Below are positions 53,118 through 61,406 of a stretch of 64,000 nt of DNA, piece by piece. The stretch spans positions 3,906,001-3,970,000 of the forward strand of contig NZ_CP107960.1 of NCBI RefSeq assembly GCF_036077095.1, read 5' to 3'. The translations under genes and the position numbers were made by a program. Under the pieces are notes generated by a model, which was given only the letters and a program-made list of their open reading frames with translations, was not told the DNA's origin and made no database searches. Each line of letters opens with the position of its first letter. The stretch's first letter is position 1. This stretch comes from Streptomyces sp. NBC_00376 (GTDB taxonomy: Bacteria; Actinomycetota; Actinomycetes; Streptomycetales; Streptomycetaceae).

Positions 53118-53375
53118 TCAGCGCCGTTCGCGTTTCGCGTCCCGCACCCGGCGCAGGCGGTTCACCGTGACCGGGTCCTCCTCCAGTGCGCGGCGGTCGT
53201 CCAGCAGGGCGTTCAGGAGCTGGTAGTAGCGCGTGGGCGAGATGCCCAGCTGTTCGCGGATCGCCCGCTCCTTGGCCCCGGGGCCGGACCATGACTGCCG
53301 TTCCACTGCGAGCACGGCACGGTCCCGGTCGGAGAGGCCGTCCGTGTCGTCGGGGCCATGCGTGGGGGCGGTCAT
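53118..53375 (-). CDS. DUF3263 protein
   Basis: 85 residues: LSDRDRAVLAVERQSW, GAKERAIREQLGISPTRYYQLLNALLDD and VNRLRRVRDAKRERR, the DUF3263 signature with an HTH-like middle. ATG 53375 is chosen; ATG 53387 adds four residues. Small, probably DNA-binding; function unknown. Confidence 0.88.
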   Translation of the reverse strand: MTAPTHGPDDTDGLSDRDRAVLAVERQSWSGPGAKERAIREQLGISPTRYYQLLNALLDDRRALEEDPVTVNRLRRVRDAKRERR

Positions 53376-53414
53376 ATCAGCCAACATATCGCCCGTCCGG
53401 AGGGCCGCCACCCG

Positions 53415-54683
53415 CTACTCCGTGCGCTCCGCCGCCGCCGAGTCGCGCGCGATCTTCCCCAGCACGCTCCGGGGGCTGCCGCCCGGCGCGACCGCCTTGC
53501 CGATGTTCTCCTTGATCGACTCGCTGGACCGGGCCCAGGACGTCTTGCCGAACGGGTAGAACTGCGAGTCCGGCAGCGCGGCCAGGAACTTCCACAGCGG
53601 CTTGAACCTGGCGTCGGTCTCCATCGCCGCGGAGGCGCTGTCGGTGACCGGCAGCAGGTCGTACTCGTCGGCGAAGTCGATGACGTTCTTGTCGCTGAAC
53701 ATGTAGTCGAAGAACTTGCCCAGCGGCACCCGGTGGCCGTTCTGCTTGAAGCCCATGATCCAGTCGGCCACGCCCAGCGAGCCCTTGCTCGGGCCGTCGA
53801 TGCCGGGCAGCGGCACCATGCCGACGGAGATGCCCTTCCGCTCGGCCTCCTGCATCAGCGTGGGATGGCCGTTCAGCATGCCGACCTTGCCGTCGGTGAA
53901 CGCGTCGAACGCCTTCTGGCGGTCGAGCTTCCCGGGGGCGACGGGGCCGACGAGGCCCTTGTCTACCAGGTTCGATTTCAGCCAGTCGAAGGTCCGGATG
54001 TTCTCTGCCGAGTCGATCGCGTACGAGCCGCTGTCGTCGGTGAAGCCGCCGCCTCCGCCGAGCAGCCACATCGCGGTCTCGGCCTGCGGCTCCTCCGGGC
54101 CGAGCGGCAGCGCGTACGGGTAGACCACCCCGCGCTGCCTGAGCACCGTCGCGTCGTCGCGTATGTCGTCCCAGGTCTTCGGGGCGTCGAGGCCCGCCTG
54201 CGCGAAGAGCTGCTTGTTGTAGAAGAGCAGCCGGGTGCTGGCGACGAACGGCAGCCCGTACTGGGTGCGGTCCACGCTGCCCGCCTCGGCCAGGGGCGGC
54301 AGGAAGTTGGCCTGGGTGCGGATGGAGAGCATCCGGTCGGCCCGGTAGAGCTTGTCGGCCCTGGCGTATTCGGCGTACGCGCCGATCTGGGCGATGTCGG
54401 GGGCCTGCCCCTTCTTCACCATCGCGGCGACCTCGCGGTCGACCTTCTTCCACGAGTGGACGGTGACGTCGACCTTGATGCCGGGGTGGGTGGCCTCGAA
54501 GCCCTTGACCAGTCTGTTCCAGTACTTCTCGGAGCTGTTGGCCGGGCCGGTGCCGTAGTCGGCCGCTACGAGCTCCAGGGTGATGTCCTCCGGGCCGCCG
54601 CCCACGCTGCCGCAACCCGACAACGTCGCTGTCATGCCCAGAGCGGTCACTGCCGCGATCAGTACCCGGTGGCGCAAATGCAC
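53415..54683 (-). CDS. ABC sugar-binding lipoprotein
   Basis: 422 residues. Lipobox TLSGC places the acylated Cys at 24. The family 1 extracellular binding fold is seen in GFEATHPGIKVDVTV, PDIAQIGAYAEYA and LLFYNKQLFAQAGLDAPKTW. No permease genes are adjacent, so partner permeases lie elsewhere. GTG 54683 is the likely start. It diverges from a SIS isomerase in the amino-sugar cluster and has a DasR-like site upstream, suggesting an amino-sugar ligand. Confidence 0.9.
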   Translation of the reverse strand: MHLRHRVLIAAVTALGMTATLSGCGSVGGGPEDITLELVAADYGTGPANSSEKYWNRLVKGFEATHPGIKVDVTVHSWKKVDREVAAMVKKGQAPDIAQIGAYAEYARADKLYRADRMLSIRTQANFLPPLAEAGSVDRTQYGLPFVASTRLLFYNKQLFAQAGLDAPKTWDDIRDDATVLRQRGVVYPYALPLGPEEPQAETAMWLLGGGGGFTDDSGSYAIDSAENIRTFDWLKSNLVDKGLVGPVAPGKLDRQKAFDAFTDGKVGMLNGHPTLMQEAERKGISVGMVPLPGIDGPSKGSLGVADWIMGFKQNGHRVPLGKFFDYMFSDKNVIDFADEYDLLPVTDSASAAMETDARFKPLWKFLAALPDSQFYPFGKTSWARSSESIKENIGKAVAPGGSPRSVLGKIARDSAAAERTE

Positions 54684-54777
54684 AGCCCAGTCCGTCCTCG
54701 TCCATGGCGTCGTCCGTGCCGGCCACGCCGTCGTGGGGTGCTCCGGACGAGGTGCGATCCTCCCCCAGGCCGTTGCC

Positions 54778-54793
54778 GATGGTCTACACCAAA
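54778..54793. promoter_or_regulatory. DasR-like operator upstream of the binding protein
   Basis: GATGGTCTACACCAAA matches 11 of 12 bases of the DasR core TGGTCTAGACCA. It lies about 95 bp upstream of the lipoprotein start. Confidence 0.6.
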
Positions 54794-54833
54794 GCGATCT
54801 CGCTTTCGCAACGTAACCGGGCCTGCACCAGGT

Positions 54834-54874
54834 CGTATTGGGCCTGGGGACTGCCGTATTGGGCCTGGGGACTG
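54834..54874. repeat. Perfect 20-bp direct repeats
   Basis: CGTATTGGGCCTGGGGACTG occurs at 54834-54853 and 54855-54874, 21 bp apart (two helical turns). Confidence 0.9.
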
Positions 54875-55006
54875 GGGACATGGCCGACACCCGGCGCCTA
54901 CCGCTGAGTAGGCTTCGGCGCGGACCCCGAGGGGTCCGGACCCCGCCCCACCGCTGTGCCGTACCGCCCGCACCGTTACGTCCCACACCGCAAGGAGCCG
55001 TCCCGC

Positions 55007-55915
55007 ATGTCGCGTACCGCATCAGAAATTGCCACCCAGCCCGGCTGCTGGCGGCGTGCCGCTCGGGCGGCGGCGGCGTTCGACGGGCTGCCCCGGCCCG
55101 GCGAGCGGGTCGCGGTCACCGGCTGCGGCACCTCCTGGTTCATGGCCATCGCGTACGCGGCGCTGCGCGAGGCGGCCGGGCAGGGCGAGACGGACGCGTA
55201 CCCCTCCTCGGAGTTCCCGGCCGGGCGCCCGTACGACCGGGTCGTGGCGATCACCCGTTCCGGCACCACCACCGAGGTGCTGGAGCTGCTGGGCGAGCTG
55301 CGCGGCAGGGTCGCCACCGTCGCGCTGACCGCCGACCCGGGGACGCCGGTCATGGCGGCCGCCGACGCGGTGGCCGTACTGGACTGGGCGGACGAGGAGT
55401 CGGTCGTCCAGACCCGGTTCGCCACCACCGCGCTGGCCTTCCTGCGAGCCGGCCTGGAGGCGTCGGGCTCCCTGCCGGCCGGGGTGAAGACGGTGGCCGC
55501 CGCCACGGTGGACGCGGAGCTGGCGGTGACGGAGCCGCTGGACGAGGCGGTGGTCGCGGCCGAGCAGTGGACGTTCCTGGGGCGCGGCTGGACGTACGGG
55601 CTGGCGCAGGAGGCCGGGCTGAAGATGCGCGAGGCGGCGGGTGCCTGGACGGAGTCGTACCCGGCGATGGAGTACCGCCACGGCCCGATCTCGATCACCG
55701 GGCCGCACCGGGTGGCGTGGGTGTTCGGCCGGCTGCCGGAGGGGCTGGCCGGGGATGTGGCACGGGTGGGCGGCACGCTGGTCGCGCACGCCACGGCGGA
55801 TCCGATGGCGGATCTGATCCGGGTGCAGCGCCTCGCGGTGGAGCTGGCGGAGTCGAAGGGGTACGACCCGGACCGGCCGCGCAACCTGTCGCGCAGCGTG
55901 ATCCTTTCCTCCTGA
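55007..55915 (+). CDS. SIS-domain sugar isomerase/deaminase (AgaS/GlmS-like)
   Basis: 302 residues with two SIS domains. VTGCGTSWFMAIAYAAL and TRSGTTTEVLELLGEL form the first sugar-phosphate loop, and EYRHGPISI the second. It lacks the glutaminase domain of GlmS, as in AgaS or the 6-phosphate deaminases. ATG 55007 follows AAGGAG. With nagA, a PfkB kinase and a class II aldolase nearby, conversion of an amino-sugar 6-phosphate to a ketose 6-phosphate is likely. Confidence 0.88.
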   Translation: MSRTASEIATQPGCWRRAARAAAAFDGLPRPGERVAVTGCGTSWFMAIAYAALREAAGQGETDAYPSSEFPAGRPYDRVVAITRSGTTTEVLELLGELRGRVATVALTADPGTPVMAAADAVAVLDWADEESVVQTRFATTALAFLRAGLEASGSLPAGVKTVAAATVDAELAVTEPLDEAVVAAEQWTFLGRGWTYGLAQEAGLKMREAAGAWTESYPAMEYRHGPISITGPHRVAWVFGRLPEGLAGDVARVGGTLVAHATADPMADLIRVQRLAVELAESKGYDPDRPRNLSRSVILSS

Positions 55916-55965
55916 GACCGACCGGAAGGGCCCGGGTCCCGTGCCGCGCGATCTTGGCAGCGATT

Positions 55966-55995
55966 TTGTATGGATCCGCAACAAACCGGGATAGT
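55966..55995 (+). promoter_or_regulatory. nagK-nagA promoter
   Basis: TTGTAT (55966-55971), 18 bp, GATAGT (55990-55995). The -10 abuts and partly overlaps the DasR-like operator. Confidence 0.55.
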
Positions 55996-56008
55996 GGACT
56001 AGACCTTT
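55993..56008. promoter_or_regulatory. DasR-like operator (dre) of nagKA
   Basis: AGTGGACTAGACCTTT follows the DasR palindrome A(G/C)TGGTCTAGACCA(G/C)T closely. It covers the expected transcription start of nagK. Confidence 0.8.
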
Positions 56009-56035
56009 TTGGATCCTCGGGCGAAACTGTTTCCC

Positions 56036-56968
56036 GTGAAACACGTCATCGCCCTCGATGTGGGCGGCACCGGAATGAAGGCCGCACTGGTCGGGGCCGA
56101 CGGCACCCTGCTGTACGAGGCGCGGCGGGCCACCGGCAGAGAGCGCGGTGCCGAAGCCGTCGTGGAGTCGATCCTCGCCTTCGCCTCCGATCTGCGGGCG
56201 TACGGCGAGGAGCACCTCGGCGAGAGCGCGGTCGCGGCCGGTGTCGTCGTGCCCGGCATCGTCGACGCCGAGAACGGGGTCGCCGTATACGCCGCGAACC
56301 TGGGCTGGCGCGACGTGCCCATGCGGCAGCTGCTCGGCGAGCGGCTCGGCGGCGTCCCCGTCGCGCTCGGCCACGACGTACGCACCGGCGGGCTCGCCGA
56401 GGGCCGGATCGGCGCGGGCAAGGGCGCCGACCGCTTCCTCTTCGTACCGCTGGGCACCGGCATCGCCGGGGCCATCGGCATCGCGGGCAGGATCGAGGCG
56501 GGCGCGCACGGGTACGCGGGCGAGATCGGGCACATCGTGGTCCGGCCGGACGGGCCGGACTGCAGCTGCGGACAGCGCGGCTGTCTGGAGACCCTGGCCT
56601 CCGCCTCCGCCGTCAGCCGCGCCTGGGCCGCCGCGTCCGGCGACCCCGAGGCGGACGCGGCGGACTGCGCGAAGGCCGTCGAGTCCGGCGACCCGGCGGC
56701 GCTGGAGGTCTGGCGGAACGCGGTGGACGCGCTCGCCGCCGGGCTGGTCACCGCGCTGACGCTGCTCGACCCGAGCACGCTCGTCATCGGTGGCGGTCTC
56801 GCCGAGGCCGGGGAAACCTTGTTCACACCACTCCGTGCGGCCGTCGAGGAACGCGTCACGTTCCAGAAGCTGCCCCACATCGTCCCGGCGGCCCTCGGGG
56901 ACACCGCCGGATGCCTGGGCGCAGGGCTGCTCGCCTGGGATCTTCTCTCCACGGAGGTATCCGCCTGA
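56036..56968 (+). CDS. nagK: ROK-family N-acetylhexosamine kinase
   Basis: 310 residues. ALDVGGTGMKAALV is the phosphate loop, EIGHIVVRPDGP and the zinc motif CSCGQRGCLE are ROK hallmarks, with DVRTGGLAE and VPLGTGIAGA between. It would phosphorylate GlcNAc or GalNAc to the 6-phosphate (or glucose-type sugars). The GTG at 56036 has no Shine-Dalgarno. Its stop overlaps the nagA start (TGATG). Confidence 0.9.
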   Translation: MKHVIALDVGGTGMKAALVGADGTLLYEARRATGRERGAEAVVESILAFASDLRAYGEEHLGESAVAAGVVVPGIVDAENGVAVYAANLGWRDVPMRQLLGERLGGVPVALGHDVRTGGLAEGRIGAGKGADRFLFVPLGTGIAGAIGIAGRIEAGAHGYAGEIGHIVVRPDGPDCSCGQRGCLETLASASAVSRAWAAASGDPEADAADCAKAVESGDPAALEVWRNAVDALAAGLVTALTLLDPSTLVIGGGLAEAGETLFTPLRAAVEERVTFQKLPHIVPAALGDTAGCLGAGLLAWDLLSTEVSA

Positions 56969-58122
56969 TGGCCGGACGCGCAGACAGCACAGTTCTCGCA
57001 GGCGCCCGGGTGGTGCTTCCCACCGGGACGGTCGAGAACGGCCGGGTGATCGTCGAAGGCACCCGGATCGCGGGCAGCGCGGCCGAGGACACCCGGACCC
57101 TCGACCTGAGCGGCCACTGGGTGGTCCCCGGCTTCGTCGACATGCACAACCACGGCGGTGGCGGCGCGTCCTTCACCTCCGGCACCGTGGACGAGGTCCT
57201 CACCGGCATCCGGACCCACCGCGAGCACGGCACCACCACACTGGTCGCCTCCACGGTCACCGGCGAGATGGACTTCCTCGCCCACCGGGCCGGCGTCCTG
57301 TCCGAGCTGGTGGAGCAGGGCGACCTGGCCGGCATCCACTTCGAGGGACCGTTCATCTCGCCGTGCCGCAAGGGCGCGCACAGCGAGGAGCTGCTGCGCG
57401 ACCCGGACCCGGCCGAGGTCCGCAAGCTGATGGACGCGGCGCGCGGCACCGCGAAGATGTTCACGCTCGCCACCGAACTGCCGGGCGGCATCGACTCGGT
57501 GCGGCTGCTCGCCGAGCACGGCGTCATCGCCGCGATCGGGCACACCGACGCCACGTACGAGCAGACCGTCGAGGCGATCGACGCGGGCGCCACCGTCGCC
57601 ACGCACCTCTTCAACGCGATGCCGCCGCTCGCCCACCGCGAGCCCGGCCCGATCGCGGCGCTGCTGGAGGACGAGCGGATCACCGTCGAGCTGATCAACG
57701 ACGGCACCCATCTGCACCCCGCGGCCCTGGAGCTGGCCTACCACCACGCGGGCGCCCACCGCGTCGCGCTGATCACCGACGCCATGGACGCGGCCGGCTT
57801 CGGCGACGGCCTCTACCAGCTCGGCCCGCTCGCGGTCGAGGTCAAGGACGGCGTCGCACGGCTGGTCGAGGGCGGATCGATCGCCGGCTCCACGCTCACC
57901 CTGGACACCGCCTTCCACCGGGCCGTGACCATCGACCGGATCCCGGTCGGCGACGTCGTGCAGTCCATCTCCGCCAACCCGGCCCGGCTGCTCGGCGTGT
58001 ACGACAAGGTCGGCTCGCTGGAGCCCGGCAAGGACGCGGACCTGGTGGTCCTGGACGCGGACTTCGGGCTCAAGGGCGTCATGCGCAAGGGCGAATGGAT
58101 CAAGGAGCCTCAAATCGGCTGA
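56968..58122 (+). CDS. nagA: N-acetylglucosamine (or galactosamine)-6-phosphate deacetylase
   Basis: 384 residues, amidohydrolase fold. DMHNHGGGG carries the metal HxH. HFEGPFISPCRKGAH, IGHTDATYEQ, THLFNAMPPL and the catalytic Asp in LITDAM follow. It removes acetate from GlcNAc-6-P or GalNAc-6-P. ATG 56968 follows GGAGG and overlaps the nagK stop. Confidence 0.96.
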   Translation: MAGRADSTVLAGARVVLPTGTVENGRVIVEGTRIAGSAAEDTRTLDLSGHWVVPGFVDMHNHGGGGASFTSGTVDEVLTGIRTHREHGTTTLVASTVTGEMDFLAHRAGVLSELVEQGDLAGIHFEGPFISPCRKGAHSEELLRDPDPAEVRKLMDAARGTAKMFTLATELPGGIDSVRLLAEHGVIAAIGHTDATYEQTVEAIDAGATVATHLFNAMPPLAHREPGPIAALLEDERITVELINDGTHLHPAALELAYHHAGAHRVALITDAMDAAGFGDGLYQLGPLAVEVKDGVARLVEGGSIAGSTLTLDTAFHRAVTIDRIPVGDVVQSISANPARLLGVYDKVGSLEPGKDADLVVLDADFGLKGVMRKGEWIKEPQIG

Positions 58123-58166
58123 TCCGTCCCAATATTGACGACGGGTCGAATAAGTAACGAAGAGAC

Positions 58167-58198
58167 GGCGGTTGGTCCACAGCTCTGGGCCGACCGCC
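58167..58198 (+). terminator. Hairpin after nagA
   Basis: GGCGGTTGGTCC (58167-58178) pairs with GGGCCGACCGCC (58187-58198) with two G-U pairs and an 8-nt loop. It may attenuate rather than end transcription into the downstream kinase gene. Confidence 0.6.
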
Positions 58199-58292
58199 AC
58201 CTCTTTGGCATGATCGCCTGGAAAACAGCTGGAGAAAGCGCATTCCGTCCAAGGTCTCGCGCTTCGGAGCAGGGATCGAGGGAGCGGCCGCG

Positions 58293-59285
58293 GTGATCCT
58301 CACGGTCACACTGAATACGGCACTCGACCTGACGTACGGCGTCCCGGAACTCGTCCCGCACGCCAGTCACCGCGTCAGCGAGATGTCCGAGCGACCCGGC
58401 GGCAAGGGACTGAACGTGGCCCGGGTGCTCTCCGCGCTCGGCCACGAGACGGTGGTCACCGGCTTCGCCGGAGGCTTCACCGGGACGGTGCTCCGCGAAC
58501 TGCTGGCCGGCCTGCCCGCCACGGACGCACCCGGCACCGCCCCCGCGCCGACCACCCCCGCACCCATCGCCCCCGCACCGATCACCGACGCTCTCGTCAC
58601 CGTCGCCGGGAACACCCGCCGCACCATCGCCGTCGTGGACCGGGCCACCGGCGACACCACCCAGCTCAACGAACCCGGACCGCTCGTCACCGCCGACGAG
58701 TGGACCGCCCTCCTCGGCCGGTACGAGGAGCTCCTCGCCGGGGCCGACGCCGTCGCGCTCTGCGGCAGCCTGCCGCCCGGCATACACGTCGGGGCCTACG
58801 CCGAACTGGTCCGTGCGGCCCGCGCCGCCGGTGTCCCCGTGCTGCTGGACACCAGCGGCGAACCGCTGCGCCGCGGCATCGCCGCCCGCCCCGACCTGAT
58901 CAAGCCGAACGCCGACGAGCTCGCCCAGCTCACCGGCTCCCGGGAACCGATGCGCGCCACCCGCGACGCCCGCCGCCGCGGCGCGCACGGGGTCATCGCC
59001 TCGCTGGGCCCGGACGGCATGCTGGCGGTCACCCCCGACGGAATCTGGCAGGCAGCGCCGCCCGCCAGGGTCCTGGGCAATCCGACCGGCGCGGGCGACT
59101 CCGCGGTGGCCGGGCTGCTCTCCGGACTCGTCGAGGGGCTGAGCTGGCCGGACCGGCTGCGGCGGGCGGTGGCACTGTCGACGGCGACCGTGCTCTCCCC
59201 GACGGCCGGTGATTTCGACCGCGCGGCCTACGAGGAGCTGCTGCCGCGCGTCGGAGTCGAGGAACACACACCGGCGGCCCGATAG
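58293..59285 (+). CDS. PfkB-family sugar-phosphate kinase (tagatose-6-P / 1-PFK type)
   Basis: 330 residues. VTLNTALDLTYGV, RPGGKGLNVARVLSALG (sugar site) and NPTGAGDSAVAG with the catalytic Asp are typical of LacC/FruK kinases. A Pro/Ala/Thr-rich insert (about residues 77-97) replaces part of the lid region. GTG 58293 follows GAGGGAG. Followed by a bisphosphate aldolase, it would phosphorylate a ketose 6-phosphate at C1. Confidence 0.9.
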   Translation: MILTVTLNTALDLTYGVPELVPHASHRVSEMSERPGGKGLNVARVLSALGHETVVTGFAGGFTGTVLRELLAGLPATDAPGTAPAPTTPAPIAPAPITDALVTVAGNTRRTIAVVDRATGDTTQLNEPGPLVTADEWTALLGRYEELLAGADAVALCGSLPPGIHVGAYAELVRAARAAGVPVLLDTSGEPLRRGIAARPDLIKPNADELAQLTGSREPMRATRDARRRGAHGVIASLGPDGMLAVTPDGIWQAAPPARVLGNPTGAGDSAVAGLLSGLVEGLSWPDRLRRAVALSTATVLSPTAGDFDRAAYEELLPRVGVEEHTPAAR

Positions 59286-59344
59286 GCCGCGCCCGTCCCG
59301 AACCGGCCCGACCGCTGGTTCGAAAGAAGTAGCAAGAGGTCAGC

Positions 59345-60196
59345 ATGCCGCTCGTCAGCACCGGTGAACTCGTCTCCGCCGCCCAGGCCGAGGGACGCGG
59401 GATCGCCGCCTTCAATGTCATCACGCTGGAGCACGCGGAGGCCATCGCGGCCGGCGCGGAGCGCGCCGGCGCCCCCGCCATCCTCCAGATCTCCGAGAAC
59501 GCCGTGAAGTTCCACGGCGGACGGCTCTCCGCGATCGCCGCCGCGGCCGCCGCCGTCGCCCGCACCTCCGGCGCCCCGCTCGCCCTCCACCTCGACCACG
59601 TCGAGTCCGTGGAGCTGCTGCACCAGGCGCACACGGAGGGCTTCGGCTCCGTCATGTTCGACGCCTCCAAGCTGCCGTACGAGGAGAACGTGCGGGCCAC
59701 GGCCGCCGCGGTGGCCTGGGGCCACGAGCACGGCATCTGGATCGAGGCCGAGCTCGGCAAGGTCGGCGGCAAGGAGGGCGAGGCCCCGCTCGACGCCCAC
59801 GCCCCCGGCGTCCGTACCGACCCGGCCGAGGCCGCCGCGTACGTCCGCGACACCGGGGTGGACGCCCTGGCCGTCGCGGTCGGCTCCTCGCACGCCATGA
59901 CCGAGCGCACCGCCGCCCTGGACCACGAGCTGATCGGCCGGCTCCGCGACGCCGTCCCGGTCCCGCTGGTGCTGCACGGCTCCAGCGGCGTCCCGGACGA
60001 GGAGATCCGCCGGGCCGTCGCCGCCTCCGGCATGGTCAAGATCAACGTGGGCACGGCGCTGAACACCGCGTTCACCGGTGCGGTACGGGCGTACCTGGTC
60101 GAGAACACCACGGGCGTCGACCCGCGGAAGTACATCGCCCCTGGGCGCGAGGCGATGGCCGCGACGGTGGCCGGCTTCCTGGCCCTGATGGGCTGA
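59345..60196 (+). CDS. Class II ketose-bisphosphate aldolase (GatY/KbaY-like)
   Basis: 283 residues. AFNVITLEHAEAI, LALHLDHVES (zinc His), IEAELGKVGGKEG and LHGSSGVPDEEI are class II aldolase motifs. Length and wording fit tagatose-1,6-bisphosphate aldolases as well as fructose-bisphosphate ones. It lies 59 bp after the PfkB gene, so a kinase-aldolase pair is formed. ATG has AGAGG upstream. Confidence 0.92.
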   Translation: MPLVSTGELVSAAQAEGRGIAAFNVITLEHAEAIAAGAERAGAPAILQISENAVKFHGGRLSAIAAAAAAVARTSGAPLALHLDHVESVELLHQAHTEGFGSVMFDASKLPYEENVRATAAAVAWGHEHGIWIEAELGKVGGKEGEAPLDAHAPGVRTDPAEAAAYVRDTGVDALAVAVGSSHAMTERTAALDHELIGRLRDAVPVPLVLHGSSGVPDEEIRRAVAASGMVKINVGTALNTAFTGAVRAYLVENTTGVDPRKYIAPGREAMAATVAGFLALMG

Positions 60197-60220
60197 CCGA
60201 CCGGGCAACACGCAGTGGAA

Positions 60221-60267
60221 AACGGTCCGGCCCCATCGCCTCGCTCGGGCGATGGGGCCGGACCGTT
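60221..60267. terminator. Strong bidirectional terminator
   Basis: A perfect 20-bp stem (60221-60240 with 60248-60267) has a 7-nt loop. It is flanked by AA/TT runs on both sides and separates two convergent genes. Confidence 0.93.
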
Positions 60268-60279
60268 CTCGTCACACAC

Positions 60280-61254
60280 TCAGCGCTTCACGTGACCGGC
60301 CTTCAGCGACAGCTGGTCCAGATTGGCGTCGCACTGGTCGCCCTCGTTGCAGGAGATCATCAGGGTGTTCGCACCCTTGTTGAGGTTGACGTAGGCGAAC
60401 GTGTTCGTCCAGCCCTTCTCAAGATCGCCCTCGGGGGCGTTCGCGTAGTTCTTCATGTTGATGCCGCGCGGGGCCTCGGAGTTGACCGTGAGGGACGTCT
60501 TGGCGTCCTTGCCCGGCACTCCGTACGTCACGAACAGCGTGTACGGACCGGCCTTCGGCACCTCGACCGACCAGGTCGCGGACCTGCCGACCTCGTTGAG
60601 GTTGATGTACTGGCCGTTGGAGCTCTCGGCGCCCTTGACCGTGTTGTCCAGCTGGGCCGTCCCGCCGAGCTTCAGCGTCGCCGCGTCCTGCTCGGGCAGC
60701 TCGACCGGGGCCTCGGAGCTCGGCGACTGCTGCGGCTTCGGGGACTCGTCGACCTGGCTGCCGGGGCCCGCCGAGGAGGTGGGCTCGTCCTTCTTCTTGT
60801 CCTTGTCCGGGTCACCGGTGAGCAGCGCGGCGCCGATCCCGATGAGCACGACCAGGACCACCGCGACCGCGGCGATCAGCAGGCCCTTGGTGTTCGGCCC
60901 GCCGCTGCCGGAGGAACCGCCGGACCGGCCGCGGCCGCCCTGCTGCGGAACCTGCGCGGTGGAGGCGCCGGGGTACGTCTCGGGTGCGGCGTACTGCGCG
61001 TTCGGCTGGTGGTAGCCCTGCTGCTGGCCGTACGCCTGCTGCTGCGGCACCTGCTGGCCGTACTGGCGCTCGCCGACGGTGCGCACCTGGTTGTACGAGG
61101 TCCGGGGCACACCCGGCTGCGGGGCCGCCGGTCCCGGGTAGCCGTATCCGCCCTGCCGCGGCGGCTGGGCACCCGCCGCCTGTCCGTCCTCGTACAGGTA
61201 GCCGAACGGATCGTCGTCCTCGGGCTTGTTTGCGCCGTTGTTACCGGCCGTCAT
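60280..61254 (-). CDS. Membrane-anchored carbohydrate-binding (CBM35-like) protein
   Basis: 324 residues. A Gln/Tyr/Gly/Pro-rich cytoplasmic region (about 115 residues) precedes one TM segment (LLIAAVAVVLVVLIGIGAALL). A charged/Pro-Ser linker follows, then a C-terminal beta-sandwich: YINLNEVGRSATWSVEVPKAGPYTLFVTY and a late ISCNEGDQCDANLDQLSL. The outer domain resembles CBM6/CBM35 modules that bind cell-wall or plant glycans. ATG 61254 is likely; GTG/ATG 61275 is possible. Confidence 0.85.
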   Translation of the reverse strand: MTAGNNGANKPEDDDPFGYLYEDGQAAGAQPPRQGGYGYPGPAAPQPGVPRTSYNQVRTVGERQYGQQVPQQQAYGQQQGYHQPNAQYAAPETYPGASTAQVPQQGGRGRSGGSSGSGGPNTKGLLIAAVAVVLVVLIGIGAALLTGDPDKDKKKDEPTSSAGPGSQVDESPKPQQSPSSEAPVELPEQDAATLKLGGTAQLDNTVKGAESSNGQYINLNEVGRSATWSVEVPKAGPYTLFVTYGVPGKDAKTSLTVNSEAPRGINMKNYANAPEGDLEKGWTNTFAYVNLNKGANTLMISCNEGDQCDANLDQLSLKAGHVKR

Positions 61255-61406
61255 CCCTGGGTCACTCCTCACCATGTCGCCAGCCGTCGCCGGATTTCGC
61301 CAGCCGTGGCCGACCGGCCGAGCCTACCCCGAACGGACGGCACCGAGAATTACCGTCGGCCGTACCGGAAGTGCGGCGGAGCACGGGGGCCGCGCCCCCG
61401 TGAACG

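Larger units (their letters stand above)
54684..55006. other. Divergent regulatory region of the amino-sugar cluster
   Basis: No gene. It contains the DasR-like site at 54778-54793 and two perfect 20-bp direct repeats at 54834 and 54855. A TAGGCT -10-like box lies near 54908 in the direction of the SIS gene. Confidence 0.5.
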
